Below, in pieces: positions 1-6,428 of a stretch of 8,735 nucleotides of DNA. A program made the translations under genes and the position numbers. Each line of letters starts with the position of its first letter. Within the stretch, counting starts at the first letter, position 1. Source of the DNA: a bacterium (GTDB taxonomy: Bacteria; SZUA-79; Acidulodesulfobacterales; Acidulodesulfobacteraceae); contig JAJZLA010000046.1 of the NCBI GenBank assembly GCA_021803845.1, forward strand, positions 1-8,735. The letters are read 5' to 3'. A model generated the notes under the pieces. The model was not told the origin of the DNA. It saw only the letters and a program-made list of their open reading frames with translations, and searched no databases.

Positions 1-366
1 AAGGGCTTTGAACATATAACCAATAATATGCCTGAAGGATTCGAAATAATTTTTTTTAGAAGCGGCGGCGAAATAAAACCGATAAAAGTTTCCGAAGGGG
101 CAGACGAAAATCAATTCGACGACGAGGATTTAAAAAACCTTGCTCACAAACAGAATATTATTGAACTTGACGTTAGAGGGCTTGAACCGCCTCAGCCTCT
201 TTTAAAAATATTTGCGGCTCTGGAAAACTTAAAGAACGACGAAACGATACATATAATACACGAAAGAAAACCTGTGCATCTGTATCCAAGATTAAAAGAC
301 GCTGGATATAAATTCTTGACGGAAGAAACTGCGGACGACCTTTATAAGATAAAAATTTGGAAATAA
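1..366 (+). CDS. DUF2249-domain protein, probably tandem DUF2249, 5' end outside window
   Basis: The reading frame has no stop codon back to base 1, so the first in-frame ATG (position 28) is probably internal and the gene is truncated by the window edge. The C-terminal part (ELDVRGLEPPQPLLKIF, then HIIHERKPVHLYPRLKDAGYK) is a recognisable DUF2249 domain, a small TusA-like fold of unknown biochemistry. The residues encoded at the left edge (KGFEHITNNMPEGFEIIFFR) resemble the last part of that same domain (GYKFLTEETADDLYKIKIW). I infer a second DUF2249 copy cut by the edge, joined by an acidic linker (EGADENQFDDEDL). DUF2249 proteins are often found near nitric-oxide and denitrification genes, where sulfur or metal handling has been suggested but not shown. 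The gene converges on the membrane-protein gene at 531-1787 and ends before a hairpin terminator. Confidence 0.8.
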   Translation, partial: KGFEHITNNMPEGFEIIFFRSGGEIKPIKVSEGADENQFDDEDLKNLAHKQNIIELDVRGLEPPQPLLKIFAALENLKNDETIHIIHERKPVHLYPRLKDAGYKFLTEETADDLYKIKIWK

Positions 367-466
367 GAAATAAGAGGAAAAGATAAAAATAGAACAGGTA
401 CAAAGATAACTGGCAGTAACTCAATAACGGCGACAGAGATAAACTTAATAATATAAAGAATAAATC

Positions 467-515
467 AAGGCGATAACGGCGTCAAAATTCAAATTTGATG
501 CCGTTATCGCCTTTT
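467..515. terminator. Bidirectional rho-independent terminator between convergent genes
   Basis: The arms 467-480 (AAGGCGATAACGGC) and 500-513 are perfectly complementary over 14 bp. The helix extends inward through a G-T wobble and five more pairs (482-486 with 494-498), leaving a loop of about 7 nt. A short T-run follows on the plus strand (512-515), and the minus strand reads into AT-rich DNA. The stem sits about 100 bp past the DUF2249 stop and 15 bp past the stop of the membrane-protein gene, so it can serve both. Confidence 0.85.
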
Positions 516-530
516 AAATTACTGTTTTTC

Positions 531-1787
531 TTACCAGCCCATAGAAAATATATGCAGCATAAGCAGTATAGATGCCGCAAAAAGAACTGCAGCGGAAAGC
601 TGTACCAAATAAAATATCCAAAGAATAGAGCCTGCCAGAAACATTGCAAATATTACGTATTCAAAATATTTAGTTTTCAAATCCGAAAACAGTTTACCGT
701 ACGCTCCTTTTTTTGCCTTTTCAAAAGCTTTAAGGCTTATAAGAAACGGAAATATTTTATGCAGGAAACCTATAATTACCATTCCGGCAAAGCTGAACAG
801 TCCTAAAAAAGCGAATATATAATAAAGATAATAATCGCCGTTTATGCCGATTAATACGAATAATTTTTCCTGCGGAACGATATTTATAATCAGACCGGCA
901 AATACCGCCGCAACTAAAAATATAATGCCGGCGTATAGATAAAACGTCGTAATATCGAACTTTTTTTTAAGCCTTTTTAACATAAGGCTAAAAAATATAT
1001 AGCAGTACACAAGGATACCCGCACCTAAAAGCCATCCTCCGGCTTCATTTAAATAAATATGAACGGCGGACACGTTTCCAAAAAACGAAGATGCGAGCAT
1101 TGCGATAATTCCTGCGTTAATAACGGTTAAATCCGTTTTCCAGTATAAATTATCCGGCGCTTTAGTCATATAAAACATCGGCAGCAGCCTGTATGAAACG
1201 GCTATAAAAAGCATTATGACAAAACCTATGAACATAAGATAAATATGGTCTTGCAATATATCGTAAATGTTCAGCCCTATTTTAAAATAAAAAGTTAAAG
1301 CCAAATACAGTCCTACGGACAATCCTATAAGCAGATAAGAATACGAAAATGCTATTCCCAAAGAAGAATAATCCCATTTCTTTACCTTCTTTATACTTAT
1401 CAAAATGTTTATATTATATGTTAAAACCGATATAAAAAGGAGGATGCCGCCCGCGGCTATCATAGCGCTCCAGAGATAATGCATTCCAATAACGAAAAGC
1501 AATAAAGAAATTACGTATCCGTAATAAACCGGAATAAAAAGCTTTTCGTAAGCAATTTTCACGCCGAGCGCCACAGGCAAAAGCATATAAGAAGCACCCA
1601 TAATTACCATGAGCAAAAAACCAAGCGTAAATATGTGCGTAAGGGCTATTATTTTATTATTCATAAAAAAATATCCGTTAAAACTCTTATAATCAAAAAA
1701 CATTACTATGAAAAAAACCGGCAAAAAAATCAGCGCGGTTTTTATATGCTTTAATGCTATCTCTATAGAACTATCCGTTGTATTCAT
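531..1787 (-). CDS. Polytopic membrane protein, NnrS / heme-copper-oxidase-like
   Basis: This 418-residue protein has about 12 predicted membrane segments, roughly at 15-32, 45-70, 83-101, 105-127, 143-165, 180-205, 221-243, 248-270, 281-303, 322-342, 378-394 and 396-415. Two segments carry the same pattern, a His followed by a Gly-Phe and ending in Tyr-x-Leu-Leu-Pro: H51...YMLLP(71) and H181...YRLLP(203). Other membrane-associated His residues are H103, H243, H343 (in GFLHKIFPFL) and H412. This pattern recalls NnrS-like proteins and the divergent heme-copper-oxidase subunit I-like proteins found near NO and denitrification genes. I see no clear evidence that the full catalytic set of a terminal oxidase is present. 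The ATG at 1785-1787 has a weak, distant AAAGGACGG upstream. The gene lies 86 bp downstream of the DUF59 gene on the same strand, so an operon is likely. The exact family remains uncertain. Confidence 0.65.
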   Translation of the reverse strand: MNTTDSSIEIALKHIKTALIFLPVFFIVMFFDYKSFNGYFFMNNKIIALTHIFTLGFLLMVIMGASYMLLPVALGVKIAYEKLFIPVYYGYVISLLLFVIGMHYLWSAMIAAGGILLFISVLTYNINILISIKKVKKWDYSSLGIAFSYSYLLIGLSVGLYLALTFYFKIGLNIYDILQDHIYLMFIGFVIMLFIAVSYRLLPMFYMTKAPDNLYWKTDLTVINAGIIAMLASSFFGNVSAVHIYLNEAGGWLLGAGILVYCYIFFSLMLKRLKKKFDITTFYLYAGIIFLVAAVFAGLIINIVPQEKLFVLIGINGDYYLYYIFAFLGLFSFAGMVIIGFLHKIFPFLISLKAFEKAKKGAYGKLFSDLKTKYFEYVIFAMFLAGSILWIFYLVQLSAAVLFAASILLMLHIFSMGW

Positions 1788-1873
1788 ATATTTTATTTAC
1801 CGTCCTTTTTTTATGCTTTTGTTATATTTTGTTTTATATCGGCAATTTTTTGCATACCGCGTTATTAAAAAAA

Positions 1874-2182
1874 TTAATGCGTTTTAAGTCTTTTTAGGGC
1901 ATCGGTCTTAATCATCGAAGGATTCCATTCCGGCTCCCAAACGAAATTTACTTTTACGCCGTTAACGCCTGGAATGCTTTTAACTGCCTCCTCTACCTCA
2001 TATTTTATAACGTCGCTTATAGGACAGCCCTTTGCCGTTAAAGTCATATCTAAACAGACGCCGCCTGTTTGATTTAAATTGATTTTATATACCAGCCCAA
2101 GATCGACTATATTTACTTCAAGCTCAGGGTCTATAATGCCTTTTAATTTTTCCAATACGTCCTTTTCATTAAATTCCGCCAT
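1874..2182 (-). CDS. DUF59/MIP18-family metal-sulfur cluster assembly factor
   Basis: This 102-residue protein is close to the full length of a single-domain DUF59 (PaaD/SufT/MIP18-like) protein. Diagnostic features are DPELEVNIVDLGLVY (18-32), with the family's Asp-Pro-Glu and Val-Asp-Leu-Gly, then TLTAKGCP (47-54) containing the conserved Cys53, and a C-terminal FVWEPEW(N)P strand (80-88). Family members help assemble or deliver Fe-S clusters to target enzymes in the cytoplasm. The start is well supported by AGGAG a few bases upstream of the ATG at 2180-2182. The gene precedes the NnrS-like membrane protein on the same strand. I infer a role in maturing or repairing a metalloprotein of the same redox or NO-related pathway, and the particular client is unknown. 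Confidence 0.88.
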   Translation of the reverse strand: MAEFNEKDVLEKLKGIIDPELEVNIVDLGLVYKINLNQTGGVCLDMTLTAKGCPISDVIKYEVEEAVKSIPGVNGVKVNFVWEPEWNPSMIKTDALKRLKTH

Positions 2183-2424
2183 GATAAACTCCTATATTAA
2201 AATTTTAAATCTATTCGATTTTATTTTTTACTTCCTTTTAATATAAAGTTTATCAAATTCAAAAAAAGTTTAAATTGATTTAAGTCACAATTCTATAATA
2301 ATAATTCAGAATTCATAAATTTTATCGATATTATTTTAAGAATATGAATTTAAAATAAAGTTAAACTTAGTTTATCTTCTTTTAAACTATTTTATATAAT
2401 TAATTTGTGTTTATAAAATTTATG
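2183..2424. other. AT-rich intergenic region upstream of the DUF59 gene
   Basis: This stretch lies between the PRTase stop and the DUF59 start and has no plausible gene on either strand. It holds a candidate FNR/DNR-type box at 2275-2288 (listed separately), a small AT-only inverted repeat (AATTCAT at 2310-2316 against ATGAATT at 2344-2350) and a short AAACTTAGTTT dyad near 2363. The last two are expected by chance in DNA this AT-rich, and no convincing GC-stemmed terminator for the PRTase gene is visible. Confidence 0.6.
2275..2288 (-). promoter_or_regulatory. Candidate FNR/DNR/HcpR-type operator upstream of the DUF59 gene
   Basis: TTGAT-TTAA-GTCAC matches the FNR/DNR consensus TTGAT-N4-(A/G)TCAA at all but the last base. 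It is centred about 100 bp upstream of the DUF59 start. If the activator sits at the usual -41.5, transcription would begin near 2240, and a 4/6 match to the -10 box (TAAACT on the minus strand, 2247-2252) lies where expected. A regulator of the CRP/FNR family would fit an NO- or oxygen-responsive operon. A single near-match in AT-rich DNA is weak evidence. Confidence 0.4.
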
Positions 2425-3072
2425 CTATTTTTTTGATTTTTGCAGAAGATATAACACCTCTTCGTCCGTCGTCTGGCTGAAATCTTCGTAAAATTCCCCA
2501 ACCGCGTAAAACTCTTCCGGAGCGCTTAAAACTACTACTTTATCGACGACTTTCTTTAATTCTCTCATCGTATCGCCAGCTATAACCGGCACAGCTACGA
2601 TTATTTTCGCAGGTTTTTCATCCTTAACTGCTTCTATTACCGCCATGACAGACGCTCCGGTAGCAATGCCGTCATCCACTATTATAGCCGTTTTGCCGCT
2701 TACATCAATCTTTTCGGCTCCCCGCCTGTATATTTTTTCCCTTTCCCTTATTTCTTTAAATTTAATCTGCTCCATGCGCTCTAAGTATCCCGCGGGGATA
2801 TTAATGCGCGATATAAGAGATTCGTTAAGATAAACTTTCGGCGATTTTCCGTCTACTACCGCCCCTATGGCCAACTCTTCCTGATTAGGCGCACCTATTT
2901 TTCTTACCAATGCCACGTCTAACGGTGATTTTAATATTGCCGCTATTTCATAAGCAACTGGAATTCCGCCTCTTAACAAACCAATAACCACGGTATTTCT
3001 GCCGCCGAATTTCTCCGCCGACAACTTTTCTCCAAGCAGTTTCCCCGCTTCTATCCTGTTTTTAAATATCAT
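2425..3072 (-). CDS. Phosphoribosyltransferase family protein (COG1926-like)
   Basis: This 215-residue cytoplasmic protein is a type I phosphoribosyltransferase. The PRPP-binding loop VDDGIATGASV (132-142) has the two adjacent acidic residues followed by the Thr-Gly-Ala-Ser turn. An N-terminal LLRGGIPVA (32-40) matches the pyrophosphate-binding loop. The block VRKIGAPNQEELAIGAV (56-72) is typical of the stand-alone COG1926 proteins, whose substrate is generally unknown, and it argues against a classical adenine or hypoxanthine phosphoribosyltransferase. The length is normal for the group. The ATG at 3070-3072 follows CCGGAG at good spacing, and a TATAAT box lies about 37 bp further upstream. 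The tRNA gene diverges from it, so it appears to be its own transcription unit and part of the chromosomal backbone. Confidence 0.85.
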   Translation of the reverse strand: MIFKNRIEAGKLLGEKLSAEKFGGRNTVVIGLLRGGIPVAYEIAAILKSPLDVALVRKIGAPNQEELAIGAVVDGKSPKVYLNESLISRINIPAGYLERMEQIKFKEIREREKIYRRGAEKIDVSGKTAIIVDDGIATGASVMAVIEAVKDEKPAKIIVAVPVIAGDTMRELKKVVDKVVVLSAPEEFYAVGEFYEDFSQTTDEEVLYLLQKSKK

Positions 3073-3108
3073 ATAATTTCTCCGGATAATCTTTTTACCC
3101 GCCTCATC

Positions 3109-3114
3109 ATTATA
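3109..3114 (-). promoter_or_regulatory. Candidate -10 box for the PRTase gene
   Basis: The minus strand reads TATAAT here, about 37 bases upstream of the PRTase start codon. At 16-18 bp spacing no good -35 hexamer is seen, only AT-rich sequence. A transcript would begin near 3102 and have a leader of about 30 nt. Confidence 0.35.
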
Positions 3115-3180
3115 ATACTCTTTATATTTTCATAATATCTATTTATAAGTATATCATTAATAAAAATATTGTTAAAAAAA

Positions 3181-3210
3181 TTGACTAAAAAAATAAAAAT
3201 AGTATATAAT
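3181..3210 (+). promoter_or_regulatory. Strong sigma70-type promoter for tRNA-Lys
   Basis: TTGACT (3181-3186) and a perfect TATAAT (3205-3210) are separated by 18 bp of A-rich spacer and preceded by an A/T-rich stretch that could act as an UP element. The predicted start is near 3217, about 37 bases ahead of the mature tRNA 5' end. The promoter lies on the chromosomal side, so insertion at the tRNA 3' end would leave tRNA expression intact. Confidence 0.8.
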
Positions 3211-3253
3211 TGATAGGCATTAATATTTTGCCGCATTTTCAATAAATATTTTC

Positions 3254-3329
3254 GGGCTGTTAGCTCAATCGGTAGAGCAACTGACTCTTAATCAGTAGGT
3301 CCCCGGTTCGATCCCGGGACAGCCCACCA
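3254..3329 (+). tRNA. tRNA-Lys (anticodon CTT), with encoded CCA
   Basis: A complete cloverleaf of 76 nt is visible. The acceptor stem is GGGCTGT with ACAGCCC, the D stem GCTC with GAGC, the anticodon stem ACTGA with TCAGT, and the T stem CCCGG with CCGGG. The seven-base anticodon loop CTCTTAA places CTT at positions 34-36, which reads the Lys codon AAG. The discriminator is A3326, and CCA is encoded at 3327-3329. The tyrosine integrase gene ends only 15 bp beyond, so the 3' half of this tRNA is the likely attachment site of the element to its right. Confidence 0.96.
3300..3329. other. Inferred attachment site (attL/attR side) in the tRNA-Lys 3' end
   Basis: Tyrosine integrases very often recombine within the T-arm and 3' end of a tRNA gene, and the integrase gene is usually adjacent, as here. 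The exact core cannot be set from one end alone. The partner direct repeat should lie at the far end of the element and is not in this window. Confidence 0.55.
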
Positions 3330-3344
3330 GTAATTACAAGCTTT

Positions 3345-4403
3345 TCATAATTTAACGATTTTTTCATTATTATCTACTGCAACGATTTTGCAACGCTCGT
3401 CTAAAATATTAACGGCGTCTTTTAAGTGGACGTTCGATAAATGAGCGTATCTTAAAGTCATATTAATCGTCTTATGTCCTAAGAGCTTCTGTATCGTCGC
3501 TAAATCGACGCCTTTCATTACTAATGAGCTTGCGAACGTATGCCTTAAGTCGTGAAAATGAAAGTCTATGATATGCGCTTTTTTTAAAGCTCCGGAAAAG
3601 CTCTTTTTAATGTCATAGAACGGTTTTAACGTTTCTGGGTTGTAAAATACGTAATCGCATTTAATATGCCTTGTAATGCCCGATAAAGCGTCATAAAGCG
3701 TTTGATTTATCGGTATCTCTCTACGCTCGCCATTCTTTGTTTTATCCAGTAAAATTATCCGGTTCTTTAAATCTATCCTATCCCAAGTTAAACGCAATAT
3801 TTCCGACTTTCTCATTCCGGTATTTAATGCCGTTATCACGATAGGCCTTATTTCTTTACTGCAAGCCGATATAAGCCTTTGAGCTTCTTCTTCGGATAAA
3901 TACCTTAATCTTTTAATCTCGCCTTTTAAAAGCTTTACTGTTCTTATTCTTTTTAATACGCTTTCGTCTATGAGCTCCCATTCCGTCGCTTTCTTAAACA
4001 TTCTTTTCAAGATAGCCGTTAGTCTGTTTGCATAAGCAGTTGAAAGTTCCCGCTTTATGATATCGTTTTGCATATTCTCGATGTCAAGAACCGTAAAATC
4101 GGTTAATCTTTTTTTTGAAAAGTATTTATTAAGCGTATTGATAAAAGACTTAAGCCTATCGTGGCTTTTAAGCCTGCCTGACGTAAATTCAAGATATTTA
4201 TCCGCCAGCTCCGAAAAGGTTATTATATCGCTTTCAAATCTTCTAACCGGTTCTATGCCGGCAATAATTTCGGAACGTCGGTTTAAATATATTTCTTCGG
4301 CAAGTTTCCGATTTTTTGTTTTAGTCGATTCATAGACTCTTACGCCGTTTGCCTGAAACTTCATAAAATAATAAGGACTGTTTTTTCTTTTGAAAAGTCC
4401 CAT
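3345..4403 (-). CDS. int: Tyrosine recombinase / site-specific integrase
   Basis: This 352-residue protein is the usual length of a phage or ICE integrase. It has an N-terminal arm-type region (about 1-55), a SAM-like core-binding domain (about 62-145) and a C-terminal catalytic domain (about 165-335). The catalytic set is intact: R198 in GMRKSEILRL, K223 in the TKNGERREIPI hairpin, H284 and R287 in HDLRH, H310 in LLGH, and the nucleophile Y319 in LRYAHLS. It is expected to integrate and excise the element at the adjacent tRNA-Lys. The ATG at 4401-4403 has a near-perfect Shine-Dalgarno AGGAGGTGA (4408-4416) whose last three bases are the stop codon of the excisionase-like gene, so the two are translationally coupled. 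The gene runs toward the tRNA and stops 15 bp from it. Confidence 0.95.
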   Translation of the reverse strand: MGLFKRKNSPYYFMKFQANGVRVYESTKTKNRKLAEEIYLNRRSEIIAGIEPVRRFESDIITFSELADKYLEFTSGRLKSHDRLKSFINTLNKYFSKKRLTDFTVLDIENMQNDIIKRELSTAYANRLTAILKRMFKKATEWELIDESVLKRIRTVKLLKGEIKRLRYLSEEEAQRLISACSKEIRPIVITALNTGMRKSEILRLTWDRIDLKNRIILLDKTKNGERREIPINQTLYDALSGITRHIKCDYVFYNPETLKPFYDIKKSFSGALKKAHIIDFHFHDLRHTFASSLVMKGVDLATIQKLLGHKTINMTLRYAHLSNVHLKDAVNILDERCKIVAVDNNEKIVKL

Positions 4404-4407
4404 AAAT

Positions 4408-4620
4408 TCACCTCCTAAATTGGGACTTTCCGCCTGTTCCCCTATTATACACTTTTACCTCACAACTTTGAAGCCAAGCCATGACCTCGTCCACATCGAA
4501 CTTCACGAGCCGGCCAAGTTTATAATGCGGAATTTTTCGCGTCGATGTCCAGTCATAAATCGTCTTGACGTTGATGTCTAAAATTTCGCTGATTTTTTCG
4601 ATAGATACTAAGTTCTTCAT
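4408..4620 (-). CDS. xis: Excisionase-like HTH (AlpA/Xis, MerR-type winged helix) protein
   Basis: This 70-residue basic protein consists largely of one DNA-binding domain. VSIEKISEILDINVKTIYDW (5-24) forms the helix-turn-helix, and IPHYKLGRLVKFDVDEVMAWL (30-50) is the wing and C-terminal helix typical of the excisionase/AlpA group. Such proteins bend attachment-site DNA to bias the integrase toward excision, or control integrase expression. It lies directly upstream of the integrase with only four bases between the stop codon and the integrase ATG, which strongly supports the excision or regulation role. Its own Shine-Dalgarno is modest (AAGGGA). An inverted repeat 38-60 bp upstream of its start could be an operator. 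Whether it acts as excisionase, activator or both cannot be told from sequence. Confidence 0.85.
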   Translation of the reverse strand: MKNLVSIEKISEILDINVKTIYDWTSTRKIPHYKLGRLVKFDVDEVMAWLQSCEVKVYNRGTGGKSQFRR

Positions 4621-4657
4621 TTTTTTCCCTTAATAATTTATTTAAAATAAATAATGT

Positions 4658-4680
4658 TTTTGGAACGTTATATTCCAAAA
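4658..4680. promoter_or_regulatory. Inverted repeat upstream of xis-int, candidate operator
   Basis: TTTTGGAA (4658-4665) and TTCCAAAA (4673-4680) are perfect 8-bp arms around a 7-bp centre, CGTTATA. The site is 38-60 bp upstream of the xis start, where a promoter is expected, and a TTGGAA hexamer on the minus strand could serve as a weak -35. It could bind the Xis-like protein or a repressor. No clean -10 hexamer is seen to anchor this. Confidence 0.4.
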
Positions 4681-4747
4681 TTGCCTATACGTTTACATCC
4701 TACAATACTCATTCCGAGCCTTAAAACGCAAATATGAAAGGTTTTTT

Positions 4748-5002
4748 TTAAACCGTCGGACGTTTTTTATCATTAGCTTCTTCGCAATCGACATTTTTAT
4801 TCTTTTTATTTTTCAAAAATAAATAAGCAGTTAAAGCCGTAAAAGAAATCGCAAGCGCAAGTAAATAAAAATGAAAATGCCGAGAACACAAAAGAATAAT
4901 AACCGAAAAAAATGAAATGCATAATGACCAGGCAAATATTATAAAATTTTGAATTTTATTCATAACCGACGATATTTTATTTACTAAAAGTTTTATTTTC
5001 AT
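4748..5002 (-). CDS. Small two-TM membrane protein, unknown function
   Basis: I do not recognise this 84-residue protein. It has a basic N-terminus (MKIKLLVNK), two hydrophobic segments at about 20-40 and 44-64 separated by a short His-containing turn (RHFHF), and a Lys-rich, charged C-terminal tail (65-84). The positive-inside rule predicts both ends in the cytoplasm. A GAGAGGTGAT Shine-Dalgarno stands about 10 bases before the ATG at 5000-5002, and the gene follows the TrbL-like stop by 30 bp on the same strand, so it is probably part of the conjugation operon. Small membrane proteins in this position of trb/vir operons can be entry-exclusion factors, but position is the only hint here. It is followed by 127 bp without a clear terminator before xis. 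Confidence 0.6.
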   Translation of the reverse strand: MKIKLLVNKISSVMNKIQNFIIFAWSLCISFFSVIILLCSRHFHFYLLALAISFTALTAYLFLKNKKNKNVDCEEANDKKRPTV

Positions 5003-5032
5003 TGCTTTAATATCACCTCTCGCTTGATTAAT

Positions 5033-6427
5033 TTATTTCGTATCGTTTCTTTTAGTAGAAGCTCCAGGCGCTATTCCCCCTGCGGACGTTCCGCCTTGCT
5101 CTTTTATTGAATTAGTAGCTTCCTGCACCCCTTTATTCAAACCGTCTTTGGCCATATCGGCAGGAATGGAAGCTCCTCCAGTCGCCATCGCCTTTAATGC
5201 TTCTTGTATTTTCTTTTGACTTTCCTTAGAATCTTTGCTATCTTTTGCTCCTTTAATTTTTCCCATAGCGCCGTGGGTATGTTCTCCGCCGCTGTTCATG
5301 CCGAATATCTTATGAATTAAGAAAGGTCCTGCAAGAAGCAAAATAATCATAACGACGATAAGAGACAAAGCTATGAGCAAACTTATACCGGTAACCGTGC
5401 TTAACAAACCTGCGTTGGCCAGTGAATTTTCGACTACGGTATTAAATATTACGTCCATAAGTCCAATGCCTATACCCCACGTCGAAACTTCTACGAACCA
5501 CTTAAACCAAGACTGCAAAGGTTTAACTCCTTCGCTGTATTCACCCATCCATAAACCAAGGGCTATAGGAAAAATTGAAAATAAGACTCCAAGAATTAAC
5601 AACTGAAAAATATATATGACAAAATAAAATACTGCGTAAATAAGATATACGATAAACAAAATAATCATGAATATGAATTCTAAAATTGCCGTAGCAGCAT
5701 ATGCGGCCAGTTTATCCCAAGTGAACGGATCATACCATTCAAATCCGCTTCCTTTACTTCCATGAATAGTATTCAGAGCATTTTTTACTACTGTTTCTAT
5801 TCCTGTTACGCCAGATGAGGCAGCAAGCGAAGTCCAAATATAATTCTGCATATTGTCTACCATAGTTAAATACTGATTAAAGAAAATGCCTTTGGACCAG
5901 ACGTATAAAAACACTAATGCAAATATAAACCTGGCAAACAGTTGCCAGTAAGAACTATTTTTGCTTTCGGCGCCTACGGCCAGTCTGTATAAATTCATAT
6001 ACATATTATAAATAAACCCGAAAATTATCAGTGAAGCACCTAACCCGAACAGCCATCCTTCAAGGCTGGAATTGTCTAAAATGTCTTCAGGGATTTTTTG
6101 AATTTCAAGTCCGTTGATGGCGTGCGGAATATAAAACATCTTCGGCAGACTCATTTTTGCCTGCGCCGGAATACTCGGCGGACAGCCTTTAGTATTAGTG
6201 CAGGCATTAGGTCCACAACCCTTAGTGACATTGGCGCAAGCGGTAGTAGTCGTTTTTCCTGTTTTTGAGCTCCCGTTCTTAGTTGCCGGAGGAGACGTTT
6301 TCGGCTTCGGCGGCGGAACGTAATTATACCCATTAGGGTTTGAACTTTGCGGCGAACCCATAGCATAAGCGGAAACATTACTAAAAAACAAAGAAAATAT
6401 GATTATAATAGAAAATAATTTTTTCAT
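5033..6427 (-). CDS. TrbL/VirB6-like conjugal-transfer inner-membrane protein
   Basis: This 464-residue protein begins with a signal peptide (1-22, cleavage plausible after SAYA). A Pro/Thr/Lys-rich, low-complexity periplasmic stretch follows, containing four cysteines (C64, C71, C76, C82). Hydrophobic segments lie at about 125-148, 162-180, 241-268, 270-292, 312-332 and 345-372. A Trp-rich central region (GEYSEGVKPLQSWFKWF, 295-311) and a soluble Gly/Ala/Lys-rich C-terminal tail (376-464) also fit the VirB6/TrbL family. These proteins form part of the inner-membrane channel of type IV secretion systems. Its start follows the stop of the TrbJ-like gene by one base (TAACATG on the coding strand), and no clear Shine-Dalgarno precedes it. 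Translational coupling is therefore likely. The trbJ-trbL type order supports the call. The family match is by architecture and context and lacks a diagnostic motif. Confidence 0.72.
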   Translation of the reverse strand: MKKLFSIIIIFSLFFSNVSAYAMGSPQSSNPNGYNYVPPPKPKTSPPATKNGSSKTGKTTTTACANVTKGCGPNACTNTKGCPPSIPAQAKMSLPKMFYIPHAINGLEIQKIPEDILDNSSLEGWLFGLGASLIIFGFIYNMYMNLYRLAVGAESKNSSYWQLFARFIFALVFLYVWSKGIFFNQYLTMVDNMQNYIWTSLAASSGVTGIETVVKNALNTIHGSKGSGFEWYDPFTWDKLAAYAATAILEFIFMIILFIVYLIYAVFYFVIYIFQLLILGVLFSIFPIALGLWMGEYSEGVKPLQSWFKWFVEVSTWGIGIGLMDVIFNTVVENSLANAGLLSTVTGISLLIALSLIVVMIILLLAGPFLIHKIFGMNSGGEHTHGAMGKIKGAKDSKDSKESQKKIQEALKAMATGGASIPADMAKDGLNKGVQEATNSIKEQGGTSAGGIAPGASTKRNDTK

Positions 6428-6428
6428 G

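Noticed and set aside
495..806. 103-codon plus-strand frame opposite the membrane-protein gene
   Set aside because: It is antisense to a long gene with clear membrane segments, begins in the terminator arm, and its Lys/Cys-rich translation looks like a frame shadow.
2310..2350. AATTCAT/ATGAATT inverted repeat as a terminator or operator
   Set aside because: The arms are only A/T with one G/C pair in AT-rich DNA, with no T-run or conserved motif; likely chance.
4681..4747. Terminator after the small two-TM gene
   Set aside because: The T-rich stretch 4742-4749 lies at the stop codon, and no stable GC stem precedes it on the minus strand.
6151..6378. 75-codon minus-strand frame inside the TrbL-like gene
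   Set aside because: It is a different frame of the low-complexity N-terminal region; the Arg-rich translation is a composition artefact.
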